Below the pieces are notes generated by a model. The model was not told the DNA's origin and did not search any database. It worked only from the letters and a program-made list of their open reading frames with translations. 64,000 bases of DNA from Stenotrophomonas daejeonensis (GTDB taxonomy: Bacteria; Pseudomonadota; Gammaproteobacteria; Xanthomonadales; Xanthomonadaceae): assembly GCF_001431505.1 (NCBI RefSeq), contig NZ_LDJP01000010.1, positions 1 to 64,000 on the forward strand, read 5' to 3'. Below are positions 57,503 to 64,000 of this stretch, piece by piece. Position 1 is the first letter of the stretch. Every line of letters starts with the position of its first letter. A program made the position numbers and the translations under genes.

Positions 57503-58461
57503 GCGCCGGCCCACGGCAGCACGTCCAAATCGACGTTGCCGCCGGACAGGACCACGCCCACGTTGCGCCCGGCGAAGCGCTGCGGCTGCGCGAGGATGGC
57601 CGCCAGCACCGTCGCCGACGATGGTTCCACCACCTGCTTGAGCACCTGCCACAGCAGCCGCATCGCCGCCACGGTGGCGGCATCGTCCACGGTGACGACC
57701 GTGGCGGCGCCATCGAGCAGCGCGAAGTTGGGCACGCCCAGCGCCGCGCGCAGGCCGTCGCACACCGTATCCGGCACGAACTCCACCTGCCGCGCATGCG
57801 CGGCCAGCGAGCGCGCGGCGTCGGCCGCACCGGCCGGCTCGGCCAGCACCAGTTCGCACCCCGGCTGCACCTGCCGCAGCGCCAGCAGCGTGCCCGCCGC
57901 CAGCCCGCCGCCGCCGACCGGCGCCACCACCACGTCCAGCGGCGTGCCGGCCTGTTGCAGCAGCTCCAGCGTCGCCGTGCCCTGCCCGGCGATCACCGCG
58001 GCATCGGCATAGGGATGGACCAGCGCCGCCCCGCTTTCCGCCTGCACCCGCGCACACTCGGCCTCGCGCGCGGCCTGGGTCGGCGCGCAGCGCCACAGCG
58101 TGGCGCCGTGGCGGGCGATGTTGGCCAGCTTGGCCGCCACCGCACCCTCGGGCACCACCACGTGGCAGGGGATGCCGCGCGAACGCGCCGCCAGCGCCAG
58201 CGCCGCGCCGTGGTTGCCGGAGGAATGGGTGACCACGCCGCGCGCGGCGCGCGCCTCGTCCAGCAGCCACACCGCGTTGCAGGCGCCGCGGAACTTGAAG
58301 GCGCCGCCGCGCTGCAGGTGTTCGGCCTTGAAATGCAGGCGGGCGCCGGCCAGCGCGTCCAGTTCGCGCGAACGCAGCACCGGGGTGACCGTGGCGTGGG
58401 GTGCGATGCGGGCGGCAGCGGCCAGTACGTCGGCCGTGCCTGGCAAGATGAGTTCAGGCAT
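57499..58461 (-). CDS. threonine/serine dehydratase-like PLP enzyme
   Basis: A 320-aa fold-II PLP enzyme of the threonine-dehydratase/serine-racemase group without an ACT-like regulatory domain, so of catabolic rather than IlvA type. It has FKAEHLQRGGAFKFRGACNA (PLP Lys), VVTHSSGNHGAALALAA, VPEGAVAAKLANI, the phosphate loop VAPVGGGGLAAG and VVLSGGNVDLDVL. Activity on serine, threonine or hydroxyaspartate is possible. It starts at ATG 58461 and overlaps ydcF by 4 bp; this unit is divergent from a lipoprotein gene. Confidence 0.85.
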   Translation of the reverse strand: MPELILPGTADVLAAAARIAPHATVTPVLRSRELDALAGARLHFKAEHLQRGGAFKFRGACNAVWLLDEARAARGVVTHSSGNHGAALALAARSRGIPCHVVVPEGAVAAKLANIARHGATLWRCAPTQAAREAECARVQAESGAALVHPYADAAVIAGQGTATLELLQQAGTPLDVVVAPVGGGGLAAGTLLALRQVQPGCELVLAEPAGAADAARSLAAHARQVEFVPDTVCDGLRAALGVPNFALLDGAATVVTVDDAATVAAMRLLWQVLKQVVEPSSATVLAAILAQPQRFAGRNVGVVLSGGNVDLDVLPWAGA

Positions 58462-58581
58462 GGGGAAAGGTTAACGTAGGCCCGCCATGTCGGACCATCG
58501 CACCGCGGCCGCGGGAAAGTTAAGGGCCGATTCAACGCACGGGCCGGAAGCTGCCCACATACCTTGATTGGGGGGATCTCC

Positions 58582-59121
58582 ATGAAAACACGCCTGATCC
58601 TTTCGGCCGGCCTGCTGCTGGGTCTGTCCGGCTGCGCCACCTACGATTACGTCGGCGGCGGCTCCGGCGGTTATTACCATGGTTCCCCGCAGGTGCAGCG
58701 CACCTATCCCTACGGCTATCCGTATGGCGCCTACGGCTACGGAGCCTACGGCTATGGCGGCTATTACGGTGGTTATGGCAGCTACGGGTACCCGTACCCG
58801 GTCTACCGTCCGCCGCATCGCCCGCCCCACAATGGGCATCGTCCGCCGCCGCAGGGCAACGGCCATGTCCCACCGCGCCCCGGCAACGGGCAACCGCCGC
58901 ACCCGCCGCCGGCCAACGGCAGCGGCAAGGCGCCGTGGCGCGACCTGGACCGGCTGCAGCGGCCGCAGCCGCGCCCGGGCAAGACCGAGTCGCGGCCGGT
59001 ACGGCGGCCGGTGCCGCAGGCGATGGCCCCGGCGCGCCCGGTGGTGCCGCAGCGCGCGGCACCCGAGCGACGGCCGTCACAAACCCGCAGCAGCCGCAAC
59101 GTGCGCCAAGTGGAGCCTTGA
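58582..59121 (+). CDS. Gly/Tyr-rich outer-membrane-type lipoprotein
   Basis: A 179-aa lipoprotein: lipobox LSGCATYDY (Cys about residue 18), then a tract of GY, GGY and YGxY repeats (about 30-72) with alternating Gly and Tyr, a Pro/His/Arg-rich middle (about 75-110) and a basic Arg/Pro/Gln tail. Low complexity throughout; no enzyme motif. It may be a surface or envelope-stiffening protein, or bind metals via His. GGGGGATC just before the ATG at 58582 serves as weak Shine-Dalgarno. Confidence 0.75.
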   Translation: MKTRLILSAGLLLGLSGCATYDYVGGGSGGYYHGSPQVQRTYPYGYPYGAYGYGAYGYGGYYGGYGSYGYPYPVYRPPHRPPHNGHRPPPQGNGHVPPRPGNGQPPHPPPANGSGKAPWRDLDRLQRPQPRPGKTESRPVRRPVPQAMAPARPVVPQRAAPERRPSQTRSSRNVRQVEP

Positions 59122-59287
59122 AACACTTGCATTTGCGGAAAATACAGGCATCCTCTGCAGGACCCGGTGACCGATCACGTCATCAACTGACGCGGATCGG
59201 CATCACCTGAAACTTTCCATGTCGATGTCCGTCGGGAAATCTGGATCCCCCCTGTTCCGGCCCTGCCGGACATCGGCGCCTACGAAG

Positions 59288-59324
59288 AACGAAGCCCCGG
59301 CCAAGCCGGGGCTTCGTTCTTTCC
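59288..59324 (+). terminator. intrinsic terminator downstream of the lipoprotein gene
   Basis: AACGAAGCCCCGGC (59288-59301) pairs perfectly with GCCGGGGCTTCGTT (59305-59318) across a 3-nt loop, followed by CTTTCC. It is 167 bp past the lipoprotein stop, leaving a long 3' untranslated segment without an obvious feature. Confidence 0.75.
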
Positions 59325-59373
59325 GCAGTGCGGGCAACACCGCCGGTGGCAATGGCTCCCCGCGGTTTCCGCA

Positions 59374-59407
59374 AAGAAAAGGCCGACGAGTCCTGCGACC
59401 GTCGGCC
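59374..59407 (-). terminator. intrinsic terminator of the minus-strand small RNA
   Basis: On the minus strand GGCCGACG (59407-59400) pairs with CGTCGGCC (59388-59381), with an inner GTC/GAC pairing around GCAG, then TTTTCTTTG. No minus-strand protein gene precedes it, which points to an RNA gene. Confidence 0.7.
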
Positions 59408-59492
59408 CATGCTTCCCCGTTGTGCGCGTCGGCCGGCCCCTGTTCCAATTCCAGCCGCATGCGCTCGCAGCGCATTGCCACAGCGGGTGCAA
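59374..59492 (-). ncRNA. candidate sigma-54-dependent small RNA
   Basis: Minus-strand unit bounded by a -24/-12 promoter (59503-59518) and a terminator (59374-59407), predicted length about 119 nt. A 7-bp hairpin ATGCGCT/AGCGCAT with a 3-nt loop lies at 59459-59475. In-frame ORFs (such as a 79-aa one across 59280-59519) lack coding character and run through the terminator. It is not recognised as any known sRNA; its start is inferred from the promoter position. Confidence 0.45.
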
Positions 59493-59502
59493 GGTAGTTA
59501 GC

Positions 59503-59518
59503 TGCACATGACGTGCCA
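59503..59518 (-). promoter_or_regulatory. sigma-54 (-24/-12) promoter
   Basis: The minus strand reads AAAGT-TGGCACG-TCAT-GTGCA-GCT. Compared with the RpoN consensus (TGGCACG-N4-TTGCW) only one core base differs (G for T), and GG and GC are separated by exactly 10 bp. It points to the minus strand, away from mnmG. Enhancer-binding-protein sites are not identified. Confidence 0.55.
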
Positions 59519-59621
59519 ACTTTAGGGCGCGATTGCCGATGGCGGTAAAATCACCACGCCGTCATCACCGCGCATCGCACGCCCGTGACGACGGATTTCA
59601 CACTTTCGATTCCCCACGCCC

Positions 59622-61511
59622 ATGAACGACTCCTTCCATCGCCACGACGTCATCGTCATCGGCGGCGGCCACGCCGGTACCGAGGCCGCGCTGGCCGCGG
59701 CACGCGCCGGCGCGCGCACCCTGCTGCTGACCCACAACGTCGAGACCATCGGCGCGATGAGCTGCAACCCGGCCATCGGCGGCATCGGCAAGGGCCACTT
59801 GGTCAAGGAGATCGACGCGCTGGGCGGGGCGATGGCGCACGCCGCCGACCTGGCCGGCATCCAGTGGCGCACGCTCAACGCCAGCAAGGGCCCGGCGGTG
59901 CGCGCCACCCGCTGCCAGGCCGACCGCAACCTGTACCGCATGGCGATCCGCCGCATCGTCGAGGCGCAGCCGAACCTCACCGTGTTCCAGGCGGCGGTCG
60001 ATGACCTGCTGATCGAGGGCGATGCGGTGCGCGGCGTCGTCACCCAGACCGGGCTGAGCTTCCACGCCCCGGCCGTGGTGCTGACCGCCGGCACCTTCCT
60101 CGCCGGCAAGATCCACATCGGCCAGACCCAGTACACCGCAGGGCGCATGGGCGACCCGCCGGCGACCACGCTGGCCGCGCGCCTGCGCGAGCGCCCGTTC
60201 GCGATCGACCGGCTCAAGACCGGCACGCCGCCGCGCATCGACGGCCGCTCGCTGGACTATTCGGTGATGGAGGAACAGCCCGGCGACGATCCGCTGCCGG
60301 TGATGTCCTTCATCGGCGACGTGGCCGAGCACCCGCGCCAGGTGAGCTGCTGGATCACCCACACCAGCGAACGTACCCACGAGGTGATCCGCAACGCGCT
60401 GCACCGTTCGCCGCTGTATTCCGGGCAGATCGAGGGCATTGGCCCGCGCTACTGCCCGTCGATCGAGGACAAGGTGGTGCGCTTCGCCGAGAAGGCCAGC
60501 CACCAGATCTTCGTCGAACCCGAAGGGCTGGACGTGGTGGAGATCTACCCCAACGGCATCTCCACCTCACTGCCGTTCGACGTGCAGCTGGAGCTGGTGC
60601 GCAGCATCCACGGCTTCGAGCACGCGCACATCACCCGCCCCGGCTACGCCATCGAATACGACTTCTTCGACCCGCGCGGGCTGAAGGCCACGCTGGAAAC
60701 CCGGCAGGTCGCCGGCCTGTTCTTCGCCGGCCAGATCAACGGCACCACCGGCTACGAGGAAGCCGGCGCACAGGGGCTGCTGGCCGGCCTCAACGCCGCG
60801 CGCCTCGTGCAGGGCAGGGACGGCTGGTGCCCGCGCCGCGACGAGGCCTACATCGGCGTGCTGGTCGACGACCTGATCACCCACGGCACCAACGAGCCGT
60901 ACCGCATGTTCACCAGCCGCGCCGAGTACCGGCTGCAGCTGCGCGAGGACAATGCCGACGCACGCCTGACCCCGGTCGGCCGTGAGATGGGGTTGGTCGA
61001 TGACCGCCGCTGGGACGCGTTCTCGCGCAAGCAGGCCGCCGTGGCCGTCGAAACCGAACGCCTGCGCGGCCTGTGGGCGACGCCGGCCAACGCGCTCGGC
61101 CGCGAGGTACAGGAAGCCACCGGCGTGGCCGTAAGCCGCGAAACCAACGTGCTCGACCTGATCAAGCGCCCGGAACTGGATTACGCCAGGCTGATGCAGG
61201 TGCCCTCGCTCGGCCCCGGCGTGGACGATGCGAAAGTCGCCGAGCAGGTGGAAATCGGCATCAAATACGCCGGCTACCTCGGCCGCCAGCGCGAGGAAAT
61301 CGAACGCCAGCAGCGCCACGAAAACACGGCGATCGCCGAAGGCTTCGACTTCGCCGCCGTGCGCGGCCTGTCCGCCGAGGTACTGCAGAAGCTCGAACGC
61401 GCGCGCCCGCAGACCATCGGCCAGGCCCAGCGCATCCCCGGCATGACCCCGGCGGCCATCTCGCTATTGCTGGTGCATCTGGAACGCGCGCGGCGCGGCA
61501 AGGTGGCCTGA
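59622..61511 (+). CDS. mnmG: tRNA uridine-5-carboxymethylaminomethyl enzyme MnmG
   Basis: FAD-dependent partner of MnmE modifying U34 of tRNAs (cmnm5U). The 629-aa protein has the FAD loop [99 protein letters not shown] and a C-terminal helical domain ([17 protein letters not shown]). Length is that of GidA. The ATG at 59622 begins [15 protein letters not shown] sigma-54-type minus-strand unit lies upstream. Confidence 0.97.
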   Translation: MNDSFHRHDVIVIGGGHAGTEAALAAARAGARTLLLTHNVETIGAMSCNPAIGGIGKGHLVKEIDALGGAMAHAADLAGIQWRTLNASKGPAVRATRCQADRNLYRMAIRRIVEAQPNLTVFQAAVDDLLIEGDAVRGVVTQTGLSFHAPAVVLTAGTFLAGKIHIGQTQYTAGRMGDPPATTLAARLRERPFAIDRLKTGTPPRIDGRSLDYSVMEEQPGDDPLPVMSFIGDVAEHPRQVSCWITHTSERTHEVIRNALHRSPLYSGQIEGIGPRYCPSIEDKVVRFAEKASHQIFVEPEGLDVVEIYPNGISTSLPFDVQLELVRSIHGFEHAHITRPGYAIEYDFFDPRGLKATLETRQVAGLFFAGQINGTTGYEEAGAQGLLAGLNAARLVQGRDGWCPRRDEAYIGVLVDDLITHGTNEPYRMFTSRAEYRLQLREDNADARLTPVGREMGLVDDRRWDAFSRKQAAVAVETERLRGLWATPANALGREVQEATGVAVSRETNVLDLIKRPELDYARLMQVPSLGPGVDDAKVAEQVEIGIKYAGYLGRQREEIERQQRHENTAIAEGFDFAAVRGLSAEVLQKLERARPQTIGQAQRIPGMTPAAISLLLVHLERARRGKVA

Positions 61512-61628
61512 GCCACGGCCTGCGTTCACTGCGGCGGCAGCCGGTACAGGCGATTTTCCATTCTGGATTGGATTCCCGTGGAACCCCGAATGCCGACGTG
61601 TCGCCTCACGCGCGGCACGCCATGCGGA

Positions 61629-62267
61629 TCACGGCCAGGCCGGTGGGTTGGCCGCCCACGCCTGCTGCACTTCCGCCAGCGTGGCGCGCTCTTCGTCCTT
61701 CCATTCCGGCAGCAGCTGCGGGAAGCGCGCGGCATCGTTCCATTGCTGCGGCTCGGTACGCGCCGCCGCGGCATACCAGGCGATGGCTTCATCGCGGCGG
61801 CCCAGTTTCCACAGCGCCAATGCCAGCGTCGGCGGCACCCAGCCGGCGTTGCCGCGCACGCCCTCGGCGGCGATGCCCCAGTGCGCGAGGGCGGCCTGGG
61901 CGTCACCGCTGCGGTACAGGTCCCAGCCCTGGTTCCAGTGGATGCTGCGCGCCTGGATGGAGTTGGCCGATACCGACGACAGTGCCTCGCCGTAGAGCTG
62001 GGTGCCCAGTTCGGCGCGGCCTTCCGCATAGGCGATTCCGGCCAGCTGCACGGTGGCGTCGGCGCCCTTGCGGCCGCGTTCGCGCAGTTTCATCAGCTGG
62101 TCGACCAGCCCGTCCTGCTCCGGCGGCAAGGCCTGGACCGGCTTGGCGGCCATGTCCTCGTCGAAATAGAACTCGGCGATCTTCGGCAGGTTCTGCGCCT
62201 GCGCCGACGACAAGAACAGGCTCGCCAGCAGCGCCAGACCGGCAGCCACGGACTTCGTTGTACCCAT
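61629..62267 (-). CDS. exported TPR-containing protein
   Basis: A 212-aa secreted protein: signal peptide (AAGLALLASLFLSSAQA, cut before QNLPKIAEFY) and a mature part of about four degenerate helical repeats (LAGIAYAEGRAELGTQLYGE, GDAQAALAHWGIAAEG, ALWKLGRRDEAIAWYAAAAR), TPR/Sel1-like. It ends in AWAANPPAWP. ATG 62267 is supported by GGAAG 6 bp upstream; ATGs at 62285 and 62282 are alternatives. Function unknown; convergent with mnmG and divergent from the oxidoreductase. Confidence 0.78.
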   Translation of the reverse strand: MGTTKSVAAGLALLASLFLSSAQAQNLPKIAEFYFDEDMAAKPVQALPPEQDGLVDQLMKLRERGRKGADATVQLAGIAYAEGRAELGTQLYGEALSSVSANSIQARSIHWNQGWDLYRSGDAQAALAHWGIAAEGVRGNAGWVPPTLALALWKLGRRDEAIAWYAAAARTEPQQWNDAARFPQLLPEWKDEERATLAEVQQAWAANPPAWP

Positions 62268-62436
62268 ACCCCACTTCCCCATCATTGAAGTTGTTGCCAA
62301 GCCAGCGATCCTAACGGTTCGGCGCACGGACCGCGACTTTGCCGGAATATCGCCGAAATCCGCACTGTTACAATCGCCAGCCGCGCGCCGCCCCGGTGCG
62401 GCTGCGGATGCCAGCCGTTCCTGCTTTGGGCCAGCC

Positions 62437-64000
62437 ATGACCAGTACCGCCGAACTCACCTCGCCCGCCTCCGCCAACGATCCGTTGCTCGGGGTGCGCG
62501 ACCGCGACTACACGCTGGAGCACAAGTACACCCGCATCGACGGCCGCATCTACCTGAGCGGGGTGCAGGCGCTGGTGCGGCTGCCGCTGATGCAGCAGCA
62601 GCGCGACCTCGCCGCCGGGCTGGATACCGCCGGTTTCGTCAGTGGCTACCGCGGCAGCCCGCTGGGCGGTTTCGACCTGGAGCTGTGGCGCGCGCGCAAG
62701 CATCTGGACGCGGCGAAGGTGAAGTTCGTGCCCGGCCTCAACGAGGACCTGGGCGCGACGATGGTATGGGGCACGCAGCAGGCCAACCTGTTCCCCGGCG
62801 CCAACGTCGATGGCGTGTTCGGCATGTGGTACGGCAAGGGCCCGGGCGTGGACCGCTGCGGCGACGTGTTCAAGCACGCCAACGCCGCCGGCACCTCGAA
62901 GCACGGTGGCGTGCTGGCGCTGGCCGCCGACGACCATGCCTGCCGCAGCTCGACGCTGCCGCATGGCAGCGAGGAGGAGTTCGTCAGCGCGATGATGCCG
63001 GTGCTGAACCCGGCCGGCGTGCAGGACATCCTCGACATGGGCCTGGTGGGTTGGGCGATGAGCCGCTACACCGGGCGCTGGATCGGCTTCAAGACGATTG
63101 CCGAGACGGTGGAATCCTCGGCCTCGGTGGATGTGAATCCGTTCGCGCGGCAGATCATCCTGCCGGAGGATTTCGAGATGCCGGCCGCCGGGCTCAACAT
63201 CCGCTGGCCGGACCCGCCGCTGGAGCAGGAAATGCGCCTGCACCGCTATGCGGTGAAGGCCGCGCAGGCCTTCGCCCGGGCCAACGGCATCGACAAGGTG
63301 GTGATGGATTCGCCGCGCGCGCGGCTGGGCATCGTCACCACCGGCAAGAGCTACCTGGACGTGCTGCAGGCGCTGGAGTACCTGGGCCTGGACGAGAAGG
63401 CCTGCGCCGAGATCGGCATCCGCGTCTACAAGGTCGGCATGACCTGGCCGCTGGAACCGCAGGGCATCGGCGCCTTCGCGCGCGGACTGGAAGACATCGT
63501 CGTGGTGGAGGAGAAGAAGGCCTTCATCGAGCGGCAGATGAAGGAGTATTTCTACAACTGGCCGGCCACCTGGGGCGCGCGCCCGTCCATCGTCGGCAAG
63601 TACGACGAGCAGGGCGCGTGGATCCTGCCTTCGACCGGCGAACTGACCCCGGCCACCATCGCAGGCGTGATCGGCCGCCGCGTCCAGCGCCTGCTTCAAT
63701 CCAGCTCGATCAATACCGAGTCGATCGAACAGCGCCTGCGCTGGATGGACGAGAAGGAAGCCGAGATGGCCCTGCCGCGCGCGCAGTTCCCGCGCGTGCC
63801 GCACTACTGCTCCGGCTGCCCGCACAACACCTCGACCAAGGTGCCGGAAGGTTCGCGGGCGATGGCCGGCATCGGCTGCCATTACATGGTGACGTGGATG
63901 GACCGCGACACCGACACCTTCACCCACATGGGCGGCGAAGGCGTCACCTGGGCCGGGCAGGCCGCATTCACCGACACCGAGCACGTGTTCCAGAACCTCG
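62437..64000 (+). CDS. indolepyruvate ferredoxin oxidoreductase family protein (5' part, runs off the window)
   Basis: Only the first 521 residues are present. The sequence has the 2-oxoacid:ferredoxin oxidoreductase alpha-type N-terminus (YLSGVQALVRLPLMQQQRDL, GFVSGYRGSPLGGFD), GMWYGKGPGVDRCGDVFKHA, VYKVGMTWPLEPQG, then HYCSGCPHNTSTKVPEGSRA (TPP-binding region) and FTHMGGEGVTWAGQ. In xanthomonads this gene encodes a ~1200-aa fusion of IorA- and IorB-like parts; the rest lies outside. It oxidatively decarboxylates 2-oxoacids, probably aryl pyruvates. A TACAAT at 62369-62374 may be a -10. Confidence 0.88.
   Translation, partial: MTSTAELTSPASANDPLLGVRDRDYTLEHKYTRIDGRIYLSGVQALVRLPLMQQQRDLAAGLDTAGFVSGYRGSPLGGFDLELWRARKHLDAAKVKFVPGLNEDLGATMVWGTQQANLFPGANVDGVFGMWYGKGPGVDRCGDVFKHANAAGTSKHGGVLALAADDHACRSSTLPHGSEEEFVSAMMPVLNPAGVQDILDMGLVGWAMSRYTGRWIGFKTIAETVESSASVDVNPFARQIILPEDFEMPAAGLNIRWPDPPLEQEMRLHRYAVKAAQAFARANGIDKVVMDSPRARLGIVTTGKSYLDVLQALEYLGLDEKACAEIGIRVYKVGMTWPLEPQGIGAFARGLEDIVVVEEKKAFIERQMKEYFYNWPATWGARPSIVGKYDEQGAWILPSTGELTPATIAGVIGRRVQRLLQSSSINTESIEQRLRWMDEKEAEMALPRAQFPRVPHYCSGCPHNTSTKVPEGSRAMAGIGCHYMVTWMDRDTDTFTHMGGEGVTWAGQAAFTDTEHVFQNL

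Noticed and set aside
59203-59519. Three small overlapping ORFs (75-92 aa) between the lipoprotein gene and mnmG
   Set aside because: Each crosses a terminator hairpin, none has a domain or credible ribosome-binding site; an RNA gene explains the region better.

Overview
The window is a GC-rich chromosomal segment from a gammaproteobacterium, most likely a Xanthomonadaceae (Lysobacteraceae) member close to Stenotrophomonas. This rests on gene order and family identities (tyrS just upstream of a ribosomal RNA promoter region, coaBC-dut-algC divergent from radC, speA divergent from speE, a fused indolepyruvate oxidoreductase) and on many GTAG-headed palindromes between genes, which resemble the SMAG-type REP elements of Stenotrophomonas. 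The genus is inferred. No prophage, insertion sequence, integrase or CRISPR array is visible; almost everything is housekeeping or conserved accessory content.

Layout. 1-270: promoters of an rRNA operon lying off the left edge. 270-8300: tyrS, a membrane-anchored M23 endopeptidase, anmK, then a translationally coupled xthA-ampG-RHH operon, pyrE and an exported protein. AnmK, AmpG and the endopeptidase link to cell-wall turnover. 8400-16900: coaBC-dut-algC, radC, argS with an FtsN-like SPOR protein, and a short-chain dehydrogenase. 16900-26400: a diguanylate cyclase whose reading frame is broken, the polyamine pair speA/speE, an atypical kinase, PII, ubiK, comM and a large lipase-like hydrolase. 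26400-34900: a dense block of stress-type genes (DUF3247, DUF6766, CorA/ZntB, ferritin-like, BON, LigD-type polymerase, isochorismatase, YghA-type dehydrogenase, Cys-rich protein, topoisomerase IB). 35000-40250: an EAL phosphodiesterase, tRNA-Arg(CCG), ubiA, a VOC protein, comF and bioB. 40400-53400: an AAA ATPase, an orphan ParA, sixA, yceI, a phospholipase D lipoprotein, small conserved proteins, a thioesterase, an acyltransferase, a YheT hydrolase, a TPR/sulfotransferase-like protein, a PEBP protein and a glycosyltransferase-like membrane protein. 53400-56400: bioF-bioH-bioC, completing biotin synthesis with bioB. 56400-64000: SnoaL, YdcF and a threonine-dehydratase-like enzyme, a Gly/Tyr-rich lipoprotein, a possible sigma-54-driven small RNA, mnmG, a TPR protein, and a 2-oxoacid oxidoreductase running off the right edge.

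The most notable observations are: (i) a minus-strand transcription unit upstream of mnmG with a near-consensus sigma-54 promoter and an intrinsic terminator but no good ORF, a strong small-RNA candidate; (ii) a 7-TM GGDEF protein whose two reading frames join exactly at a GGGAAAG heptamer phased for -1 slippage, so either a programmed frameshift or an indel; (iii) three genes whose TAG stop codon is part of the GTAG head of a palindromic repeat; (iv) a stand-alone LigD polymerase-domain gene with intact catalytic motifs but a frameshift near its N-terminus.
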